Assembly (NCBI RefSeq): GCF_900142535.1
Contig: NZ_FRBE01000021.1
Coordinates: 1 to 60,846 of the forward strand
Direction: 5' to 3'
Source: Fibrobacter sp. UWEL
GTDB taxonomy: Bacteria; Fibrobacterota; Fibrobacteria; Fibrobacterales; Fibrobacteraceae
Length of the DNA: 60,846 nucleotides
Shown piece by piece: positions 53,075 through 58,914 of the stretch. A program made the translations under genes and the position numbers. Below the pieces are notes generated by a model. The model searched no databases. It was not told the DNA's origin and saw only the letters and a list, made by a program, of their open reading frames with translations. Position 1 is the stretch's first letter. Every line of letters starts with the position of its first letter.

Positions 53075-53095
53075 GTTACGAGATATGAGTTATGA
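53075..53095. repeat. degenerate 7-bp tandem repeat, locus D
   Basis: gttacga-gatatga-gttatga, three units in 7-bp register. The third unit contains the start codon of the four-helix-bundle gene. The unit is the same as locus B and the reverse complement of locus E. Confidence 0.6.
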
Positions 53096-53475
53096 GGAAT
53101 AGCGTATTGAGGGATAAAGGTTTTGCTTTCGCTATCAGGGTCGTTAGACTCTATGGTTTTCTTACCAAAGAGAAATGTGAATTCATTTTATCTAAACAAA
53201 TACTCAGAAGCGGAACAAGCATAGGTGCGAATGTTACGGAAGCGTCGTACGCGCAAAGTCGTCCAGATTTCTTTGCGAAAATAGGAATAGCCAAAAAAGA
53301 AGCTGCAGAAACCTTGTATTGGCTTGAATTGCTAAAAGAAACAGATTACATAAACGCTAGGCAATACGAATCAATGTATGAGGATTGCAATGAACTACTG
53401 AAAATGTTGGTTTCCATTTCCAAGAGAAACAACGCTAAAAATGACAACTCGTCATTCATAACTCATCATTCGTAA
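53092..53475 (+). CDS. four-helix-bundle protein (23S rRNA intervening-sequence type)
   Basis: This 127-aa protein of the TIGR02436 family shows the family's RVVRLYGFL, QILRSGTSIGANVTEA, DFFAKIGIAKKEAAETLYWLELL and CNELLKMLVSISK. Such proteins are encoded in intervening sequences of some 23S rRNA genes and, more often, as isolated genes; they are related to the accessory protein of diversity-generating retroelements. Here the gene is not in rRNA. Its first and last codons lie within heptamer repeat arrays of opposite orientation, so the last eight residues (SSFITHHS) are repeat-encoded. The whole block lies between 152-bp direct repeats, which suggests it arrived as a unit. Confidence 0.85.
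   Translation: MRNSVLRDKGFAFAIRVVRLYGFLTKEKCEFILSKQILRSGTSIGANVTEASYAQSRPDFFAKIGIAKKEAAETLYWLELLKETDYINARQYESMYEDCNELLKMLVSISKRNNAKNDNSSFITHHS
53446..53473. repeat. degenerate 7-bp tandem repeat, locus E
   Basis: aactcgt-cattcat-aactcat-cattcgt, four units in 7-bp register covering the end of the four-helix-bundle gene. Reverse-complemented, the units read ATGAGTT/ACGAATG, so they are inverted relative to locus D. Confidence 0.6.
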
Positions 53476-53528
53476 TTGATATCAGCCTTGCGGATGAAAA
53501 TGTTGAGGCAGCCGTTGGCATTATTACC

Positions 53529-53873
53529 ATGAAATACGCCTTCAAGGCTGGGAAGTATGGTAGGATGCTCCCGATGATTGAGGAAAGGCTGAAGACCATC
53601 AGCATGAGTGATTGCGCAACCCTTATCAGTAAAATTGAGTTATATTTAGGTGAGTACGTAACTCGCACATCATTAAAGAGGTTGAAGATGGCATTCCAGA
53701 GTATTGGTCAAAGGCTTGGCTTCGTCAGCGCAGGCGATGTGCGTCGCGCCGAGGAAAAGGAAGTTCGTAGCCTCAGGGCGAAAAATGCAAGGAAGGATGC
53801 GAAAATAGCCTCACTGACTGCAGAAAATGCTGCTCTTAAGGCGCAACTTAAAGCCGCCCTTGCCACTAAGTAA
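53529..53873 (+). CDS. hypothetical protein, probably 5'-truncated
   Basis: A 114-aa frame from the first ATG. The frame is open further upstream to 53445, and the part from 53478 reads like protein (DISLADENVEAAVGIIT) with no start codon and no ribosome site before the ATG. The original N-terminus therefore seems to be missing, with the break at the edge of heptamer array E. The C-terminal third is an Ala/Lys/Glu coiled coil (LRAKNARKDAKIASLTAEN). No family is recognised. It is probably a remnant of a gene disrupted when the four-helix-bundle block arrived. Confidence 0.4.
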   Translation: MKYAFKAGKYGRMLPMIEERLKTISMSDCATLISKIELYLGEYVTRTSLKRLKMAFQSIGQRLGFVSAGDVRRAEEKEVRSLRAKNARKDAKIASLTAENAALKAQLKAALATK

Positions 53874-53902
53874 CCGCTAGCCTTTCGTCATCTAACGTCA
53901 TC

Positions 53903-54054
53903 GTCATCCTGAGCGGAGCACCTAAGGTTCCCCGAGTGTCATCCTGAGCGGAGCACCGAAGGTGCGAAGTCGAAGGATCTAGGATCCCGTCAGGATCGAT
54001 AAGCTCGTAATTAAGACGAACACCCTGTAGGTTTAAGCCTGCGGGGTGTTTTTT
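53903..54054 (+). repeat. 152-bp direct repeat, copy 2
   Basis: Second copy of the element at 52788-52939, in the same orientation. The g/t variants in 'cc(g/t)aagg' are swapped between the two internal sub-repeats, and one further a/c difference lies in aaga(a/c)gaac. Confidence 0.85.
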
Positions 54055-54055
54055 T
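54019..54055 (+). terminator. intrinsic terminator (inside repeat copy 2)
   Basis: Same hairpin as at 52904-52939, followed by seven Ts. The 139-nt gap to the next gene is AT-rich. Confidence 0.75.
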
Positions 54056-54150
54056 GTGCATGAGATTTGTGTTTTTTTTGCATTTTAGCATATTTGCTAC
54101 AAAAAAACTTACGAATTGAATAGAAAAACCCTTTAATATGGGGTAGGACG

Positions 54151-54174
54151 TTTCTAAATTTTAACCCGTATTTT
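54151..54174 (+). promoter_or_regulatory. leader block shared by the two duplicated secreted-protein genes
   Basis: TTTCTAAATT-N3-A-N-CCGTATTTT occurs 44 nt before the 54195 gene and, with identical internal spacing, at 56248-56271 before the 56299 gene. It is probably part of a promoter or 5' UTR retained after duplication. Confidence 0.35.
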
Positions 54175-54194
54175 TTTGAGAAGGAACTTTTCTA

Positions 54195-55994
54195 ATGAAA
54201 AAGACTTTTTTTGCAGTTGCACTGGCAGGGATATGCGCTGTTGGGGCGAATGCTGCTTTGAATAAGGCTGATAATGGCTGTTACCAGATAGGTGATTATA
54301 CCGCATTGAAGGAATTCGCTACCAAGGTGAACGGCGGCGAAACTGACGCTTGCGGTCAGGTGACTGGAAATATTGATGCTACTGCATCTAAGACAGCAGC
54401 TACCGCCTGGACTCCTATTATGGGCTTTACGGGTTATTTTGAAGGCAATGGAAAAACTATTTCCAATTTGTCTTTCACTGGAAATAGTTCCGATAACGTT
54501 GGCCTTTTTGGTTCCGTTGCAGGTGGTGCTGTTATAAGAAACGTTATACTTGGTAGTGCAAGTATCGTTGCTCAAAGTAGTGTGGGTGGTATTGTTGGTG
54601 ATGTCACTGGAACCGGAGTTGTTATTGATGGTTGCGGAGTGGACGATAAAAGCTCCATTAAGGGTTATAAAAATACCGGAGGGCTTGTTGGTAGCATTGC
54701 TACTGGTGCTCAGCTGATTGTTGCTAATAGTTATAATGCTGGTACGATTGGTGCGAGTAAGTCCGGAGGATCTGATAAAAACGGCTTGATTGGATTTGCA
54801 AATTCAGGTTCTTCTGTAGCGCTCATTAACTGTTACATCTCTGCAGAGAGCATTAAGGACAATCCTGTTGGAAATAAAGAAAATGGAGCGACGTTCTCTG
54901 TGACTGATGTGGGATGTGTCAAATGGCTGTCTTGGGGTGTTGTATCTATGGAAACAAGGTGTACGGCTAAAATTTCAGGTGTTACCGAATATAATGGTAC
55001 GAATGCAGCAACTGCATATAACACGAATGTTGCCAATTCCGATTACCAGGCTTCTCTCCTTGCCAAGGAACTTGCGGTTAATTCCAGTGCAATTCCGAAT
55101 GTTTCTGGCGTAACCATCTCTAACGAAGAAAGTAAGCTTGTCGCAACTCTCAATGATGCGGCTACCACACTTTCCATCCCCCAGGATATTAAGGTGAATG
55201 AAGTTCGTCTTGATCGTTCCTTTACTAAAGACGTCTATTCCACTATCATGCTTCCTTTTAGCGTTGCTGTTACTAGTGTTACGGGTGCAACCGAATTTGC
55301 AACATTTACTGGCGTAACCAAAAATGCAGAGGAAAATGCTTATACAGCCGTTGAAGGTACTAGGGTAAATGGTGATCTTGCTGCATATACTCCGTATCTG
55401 CTGAAAACTTCTGGTACCACTTTGACTGTTTCTGGTGCAGTAACCTTGAAGGCTAATCCCGCCAACACCACAACCACAGTCAATAACTGGTCTTTCATCG
55501 GAACCACCGCCAAGAAACGCTGGCAGAATCAATGTGAAGCAGATGCTAGCAAGTGTGAAAATGCTGATGAAATCGGTAATGTTTACGGTTTTTCTGGTTC
55601 TGAAGTGGGTGACATTCATGTTGGTAATTTTGTAAAGGTGGGCAATAAGGTTGCTATTCGTCCTATGCGCGCTTACCTTATGTATACAGGTTCCGAAAAC
55701 CTTCCTGTCGCAAAGGGCAAGCCTGCTGCACCGGGAATGGCTATGGCTGCTGCTGTAGAATCTGTACCCACTGTTATTCTTCCGGATACCATGAAGGTTA
55801 TCATTGTGGATCCTGTGGTTGAAGATCCTGAAGAAGACGTTCCCACCGAAGGTCCTTTGGCTCTGGATCCCATCAAGGCTCCTGCTGCAGCTTTCAAGGC
55901 TGACCGCTGGTACGATATTACTGGTCGTAATCTGAATAAGCCTAAGGCTCAGGGTGCTTACATCAACAACCGTACGACCGTCATCGTCAAGTAA
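54195..55994 (+). CDS. exported GLUG-type protein with shared module and C-terminal tail (copy 1)
   Basis: This 599-aa protein has a signal peptide (VALAGICAVGANA). The N-terminal beta-helical part (residues ~27-220) starts NGCYQIGDYTALKEFATKV and has GLUG-type repeats (VGLFGSVAGG, GGIVGDV, GGLVGSI). A module at ~335-500 has RSFTKDVYSTIMLPFSV, YTPYLLKTSG, WSFIGTTAKKRWQ, VYGFSGS and FVKVGNKVAIRPMRAYLMY. An acidic Pro/Glu hinge follows, then a C-terminal tail WYDITGRNLNKPKAQGAY...VIVK, similar to type IX secretion signals. It is followed 11 nt later by a 51-aa peptide gene. A surface location is likely; function is unknown. Confidence 0.75.
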   Translation: MKKTFFAVALAGICAVGANAALNKADNGCYQIGDYTALKEFATKVNGGETDACGQVTGNIDATASKTAATAWTPIMGFTGYFEGNGKTISNLSFTGNSSDNVGLFGSVAGGAVIRNVILGSASIVAQSSVGGIVGDVTGTGVVIDGCGVDDKSSIKGYKNTGGLVGSIATGAQLIVANSYNAGTIGASKSGGSDKNGLIGFANSGSSVALINCYISAESIKDNPVGNKENGATFSVTDVGCVKWLSWGVVSMETRCTAKISGVTEYNGTNAATAYNTNVANSDYQASLLAKELAVNSSAIPNVSGVTISNEESKLVATLNDAATTLSIPQDIKVNEVRLDRSFTKDVYSTIMLPFSVAVTSVTGATEFATFTGVTKNAEENAYTAVEGTRVNGDLAAYTPYLLKTSGTTLTVSGAVTLKANPANTTTTVNNWSFIGTTAKKRWQNQCEADASKCENADEIGNVYGFSGSEVGDIHVGNFVKVGNKVAIRPMRAYLMYTGSENLPVAKGKPAAPGMAMAAAVESVPTVILPDTMKVIIVDPVVEDPEEDVPTEGPLALDPIKAPAAAFKADRWYDITGRNLNKPKAQGAYINNRTTVIVK

Positions 55995-56161
55995 GGGGGC
56001 TGAAAATGAATATGGAAAAAGAAATCGAAAAGAAAGTGTATTCTGCTCCCCAAATGAAAGTTGTAGAATTACAGGCTTCCATCAACCTCCTTCAGGATTC
56101 TGGCTTTGGCATCATGTTGCAGAACGATTCTGAAGATGGTGAAGATTACGAACTCAACTAA
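55714..56161 (+). repeat. tandem duplicated block, copy 1 (3' end of secreted gene plus peptide gene)
   Basis: This stretch is nearly identical to 57704-58150 at a distance of about 1990 bp, covering the last ~93 codons of the large gene and the whole peptide gene. One single-base length difference lies in the gap between stop and start. Upstream of the block the two large genes have diverged strongly, so this block was duplicated recently or is kept similar by gene conversion. Confidence 0.8.
56006..56161 (+). CDS. 51-aa peptide of the secreted-protein/peptide module (copy 1)
   Basis: This is a 51-aa acidic peptide with no signal peptide. It opens MNMEKEIEKKVYSAPQMK, followed by VVELQASINLLQDSGFG, and ends in a strongly acidic tail (NDSEDGEDYELN). 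The start is 11 nt after the stop of the large gene, with a ggggg ribosome site. It differs from copy 2 at two residues only (Val11, Val19), and shares with the diverged copy 3 the pattern EKK-x-Y-[ST]-AP-x-M-x-[IV]-V-[EQ]-L-x-A then LLQ-x-SG. It resembles short ORFs I have seen in Bacteroidales genomes, of unknown function. A terminator follows at 56194. Confidence 0.7.
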   Translation: MNMEKEIEKKVYSAPQMKVVELQASINLLQDSGFGIMLQNDSEDGEDYELN

Positions 56162-56193
56162 GTTTTGAGTTTATCATACTGTCAATCACAAAA

Positions 56194-56227
56194 CCCTGTG
56201 CCATATCGCACAGGGCTTTCCTTTTTT
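56194..56227 (+). terminator. intrinsic terminator after peptide gene 1
   Basis: ccctgtgc (56194-56201) pairs with gcacaggg (56208-56215), followed by ctttcctttttt. It separates the two tandem modules into independent transcription units. Confidence 0.8.
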
Positions 56228-56247
56228 AGTGACAGGTGAGAACCTGT

Positions 56248-56271
56248 TTTCTAAATTACGAGCCGTATTTT
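56248..56271 (+). promoter_or_regulatory. shared leader block, second copy
   Basis: Same arrangement as 54151-54174, here 27 nt before the start of the second large gene. Confidence 0.35.
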
Positions 56272-56298
56272 CCATTTTGACTCAAGAAGGAGAGTGAA

Positions 56299-57984
56299 AT
56301 GAAACGCATTATTCTTAGTGCTATGACTGTGGGCGTGCTTGCCGTTGGGGCAAATGCTCTTGATCAGGATGAAAACGGATGCTATAAAATAGGTACTTCC
56401 GATGATCTTTTTGCATTTGCAGCCAAAGTGAATGCGAATGAAAATCCTGAAAAGGATGCTTGCGGTATTTTGACTACAGATATTACCGTCAATGAAAATG
56501 TCTTGACTGATTATGCATTGAATGGTACTCCCGCTAAAGTTTGGACTCCGATTGCATATTATCACGGCGTGTTTGATGGACAGAACCACTCCATTTCTGG
56601 GTTGTATGCCACCGGCGAACAGGAAGTGGGCTTTTTTGGTGCTTTAGCAAATGGGGATGCTGAAGTCCGCAATTTGAATATCAAGGATTCTTACTTTGCC
56701 GTTGATAAATATATGGCTGGTGGTATTGCCGGTAATATTTGGGCCTCTAAGTCGGTAATTGACAATTGCTCTTTTGATGGTGTTGTCACTATGACCGGTA
56801 ATGGTGTTTTTACTAATGATGGCAAAAGCGAGCAGGTTACCTATGGAAATGTGATTGCGGGCCTTGTGGGAAATGTTAGCACCAATGCTAAATTGGTTGT
56901 GTCTAATTCCTCGAATAAAGGTAAAATAGGTTATGAAAGTGATGGCTATAAGGTAGGGGCTGCTGTTGGGTTGGCTGTTGGGGCTGGCTCTGTGGATGGA
57001 AAATCTACTCCGGGAGCTAAAGTTGCTCTTATCAATTTTTCAAATACAGGTTCTTTTGTTGGCGTGGAGGGCTCTTTCATTGGTGGTGCTGATGAGGGGA
57101 GTAAAACCTTTGAATATTCTGGGACTCTCTCTGGTACGTCCTTGTCTTTCCAGAATGACAAACTGGTTGCTGTTTTGGATGATTCCAAAGATTTGTCAAT
57201 TTCTGCGGATTTCGAGGTTGATTCGGTTTATCTGAACCGTACCTTTACGACTGATGCTTATTCCACCATTATGTTGCCTTTTGATATTGCTGCAAGTAAA
57301 ATTGCAGGTACCGTTGCTGAGTTCACTAGTGTCAACGCTGAATATACCGTGGTGACTGGAACTACTGTAAGTAGCATTACGGCGTACAAACCCTATTTGC
57401 TGACTGCAAATTCGGCTGCAATCGAAATAGTTGGACCTGTGACTATTAAGGCTTCTACTTCTGTAAATACAGAAAGTACGTATGAAAACTGGAAGTTCGT
57501 TGGAACACTCGCCAAGAAACGTTGGCAGAATGTTTGCACCGCAGCCGGTAGTGTTTGCGAAAATGCTGCTGAAATCGGTAAGGTATACGGTTTCTCAGGC
57601 ACTGCAGTTAGTGGTATTGATGTCGGTAATTTCGTAAAGGTGGGTAACAAGGTCTCCATTCGCCCCATGCGCGCTTATCTCATGTATGAAGCTCCCGCTG
57701 CTCAGGGCAAGCCTGCTGCACCGGGAATGGCTATGGCTGCTGCTGTAGAATCTGTGCCCACAGTTATTCTTCCGGATACCATGAAGGTTATCATTGTGGA
57801 CCCCGTGACTGAAGATCCTGAAGAAGACGTTCCCACCGAAGGTCCTCTGGCTTTGGATCCCATCAAGGCTCCTGCTGCTGCTTTCAAGGCTGACCGCTGG
57901 TATGATATTACTGGTCGTAACCTGAATAAGCCTAAGGCTCAGGGTGCTTACATCAACAACCGTACGACCGTCATTGCAAAGTAA
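56299..57984 (+). CDS. exported GLUG-type protein with shared module and C-terminal tail (copy 2)
   Basis: This 561-aa protein has a signal peptide (MTVGVLAVGANA). The GLUG-like N-terminal part begins NGCYKIGTSDDLFAFAAKV and includes VGFFGALANG, GGIAGNI and AGLVGNV. The shared module (~305-470) has YSTIMLPFDI, YKPYLLTAN, WKFVGTLAKKRWQ, VYGFSGT and FVKVGNKVSIRPMRAYLMY. Its last ~93 residues are almost the same as in copy 1, including the WYDITGR...VIAK tail. The start follows a strong aaggaga site. A peptide gene follows after 10 nt. Confidence 0.75.
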   Translation: MKRIILSAMTVGVLAVGANALDQDENGCYKIGTSDDLFAFAAKVNANENPEKDACGILTTDITVNENVLTDYALNGTPAKVWTPIAYYHGVFDGQNHSISGLYATGEQEVGFFGALANGDAEVRNLNIKDSYFAVDKYMAGGIAGNIWASKSVIDNCSFDGVVTMTGNGVFTNDGKSEQVTYGNVIAGLVGNVSTNAKLVVSNSSNKGKIGYESDGYKVGAAVGLAVGAGSVDGKSTPGAKVALINFSNTGSFVGVEGSFIGGADEGSKTFEYSGTLSGTSLSFQNDKLVAVLDDSKDLSISADFEVDSVYLNRTFTTDAYSTIMLPFDIAASKIAGTVAEFTSVNAEYTVVTGTTVSSITAYKPYLLTANSAAIEIVGPVTIKASTSVNTESTYENWKFVGTLAKKRWQNVCTAAGSVCENAAEIGKVYGFSGTAVSGIDVGNFVKVGNKVSIRPMRAYLMYEAPAAQGKPAAPGMAMAAAVESVPTVILPDTMKVIIVDPVTEDPEEDVPTEGPLALDPIKAPAAAFKADRWYDITGRNLNKPKAQGAYINNRTTVIAK

Positions 57985-58150
57985 GGGGGCTGAGATGAAC
58001 ATGGAAAAAGAAATCGAAAAGAAAGCATATTCTGCTCCCCAGATGAAGATTGTAGAACTGCAGGCTTCCATCAACCTCCTTCAGGATTCCGGCTTTGGCA
58101 TCATGTTGCAGAATGATTCTGAAGACGGTGAAGATTACGAACTCAACTAA
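57704..58150 (+). repeat. tandem duplicated block, copy 2
   Basis: Partner of 55714-56161; see that entry for extent and differences. Confidence 0.8.
57995..58150 (+). CDS. 51-aa peptide of the secreted-protein/peptide module (copy 2)
   Basis: Near-identical to the peptide at 56006 (Ala11 and Ile19 instead of Val). The ATG at 57995 has the ggggg site 10 nt after the large-gene stop. A longer in-frame reading starting inside the large gene is not needed and has no ribosome site. No terminator is obvious before ispF, which starts 39 nt later, so read-through into ispF is possible. Confidence 0.7.
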   Translation: MNMEKEIEKKAYSAPQMKIVELQASINLLQDSGFGIMLQNDSEDGEDYELN

Positions 58151-58189
58151 AACTTTTTTATTTTTGATTCGTAATTAAAGAGGTTCCCT

Positions 58190-58675
58190 ATGGACAAGAT
58201 CTATCGTTCTGGTATTGGTTTTGATGTGCACAAGCTGGTGGAAGGCCGCAAGTGCATTATCGGTGGTGTGGATATTCCTTACGAAAAGGGCCTGCTGGGT
58301 CATAGCGATGCGGACGTGTTGCTTCATGCCATTAGTGATGCTCTGCTGGGCGCTGCTGGCTTGGGCGACATCGGCACCTACTTCCCGGATACGGATCCCG
58401 CATTTAAGGGTGCTGACAGTTTGGAACTCCTGCGCAAGGTGGGGGAGGAAATTGCAAAGGCTGGTTATGACATCATTAACATTGATGCTATTGTCATGTG
58501 CGAACGCCCCAAGGTGAACCCCCACAAGGACCAGATGAAGGCTAACATCGCCCGCGTGCTGAGACTTGACGTAAAGCAAATCGGCATTAAGGGTACAACC
58601 ACCGAAAAGCTTGGCTTCACTGGCCGCGGCGAAGGCATAGCCTCCCAGGCAGTGGCCATGGTTCGCAGCAAATAA
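58190..58675 (+). CDS. ispF: 2-C-methyl-D-erythritol 2,4-cyclodiphosphate synthase
   Basis: IspF, 161 aa, makes the cyclic diphosphate in the non-mevalonate isoprenoid pathway. Zinc ligands are Asp12 and His14 in GIGFDVHKL and His46 in [15 protein letters not shown]. Also seen are [12 protein letters not shown], the [11 protein letters not shown] strand and the C-terminal [17 protein letters not shown]. Length is normal. The ribosome site is aaagagg. A bidirectional terminator separates it from the convergent peptide gene. Confidence 0.97.
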   Translation: MDKIYRSGIGFDVHKLVEGRKCIIGGVDIPYEKGLLGHSDADVLLHAISDALLGAAGLGDIGTYFPDTDPAFKGADSLELLRKVGEEIAKAGYDIINIDAIVMCERPKVNPHKDQMKANIARVLRLDVKQIGIKGTTTEKLGFTGRGEGIASQAVAMVRSK

Positions 58676-58700
58676 ATCCATTTCCTATCATTGATAAAAC

Positions 58701-58729
58701 AAAAGCCCAGGTGAAGAACCTGGGCTTTT
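58701..58729. terminator. bidirectional intrinsic terminator
   Basis: aaaagcccaggt (58701-58712) pairs with acctgggctttt (58718-58729) around gaaga. It can end both ispF and the minus-strand peptide gene. Confidence 0.85.
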
Positions 58730-58746
58730 GCTGTTAAAGAGTGTAA

Positions 58747-58902
58747 TTAGGCGTTTTTCTTGTTGTTGGCTTCAAAGTTAATTCCAAATTCGCCTTCATA
58801 TTCATCTACTTCGGGACCATCTCCAGATCCCTGGAGCAGGCAGCTCATGGCTGTTAGCTGTACGATGGTCATAGTCGGAGCGGTGTATTCTTTCTTTTCC
58901 AT
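58747..58902 (-). CDS. 51-aa peptide of the secreted-protein/peptide module (diverged copy 3)
   Basis: This 51-aa frame was found on the minus strand 12 nt after the stop of the large secreted gene. It opens MEKKEYTAPTMTIVQLTAM, continues SCLLQGSGDG, and has an acidic middle (PEVDEYEGEFG) and a basic end (NNKKNA). The order EKK, Y[ST]AP, M, [IV]V[EQ]L, LLQ, SG matches the two peptides at 56006 and 57995. The C-terminal halves differ, except for the acidic character. It has one cysteine, unlike the others. Conservation of core and gene position after this much divergence argues that it is a real gene with a selected role. Confidence 0.7.
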   Translation of the reverse strand: MEKKEYTAPTMTIVQLTAMSCLLQGSGDGPEVDEYEGEFGINFEANNKKNA

Positions 58903-58914
58903 TTTCAAATTCCC

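Noticed and set aside
52788-54054. CRISPR array suggested by repeated strings
   Set aside because: There are only two copies, 1.1 kb apart with terminators inside. No regular spacers and no cas genes are present.
54195-58902. RiPP cluster around the 51-aa peptides
   Set aside because: No radical-SAM, YcaO, lanthipeptide synthetase or peptidase-transporter gene is nearby, so a modified-peptide role is kept only as one option in the finding and not annotated.
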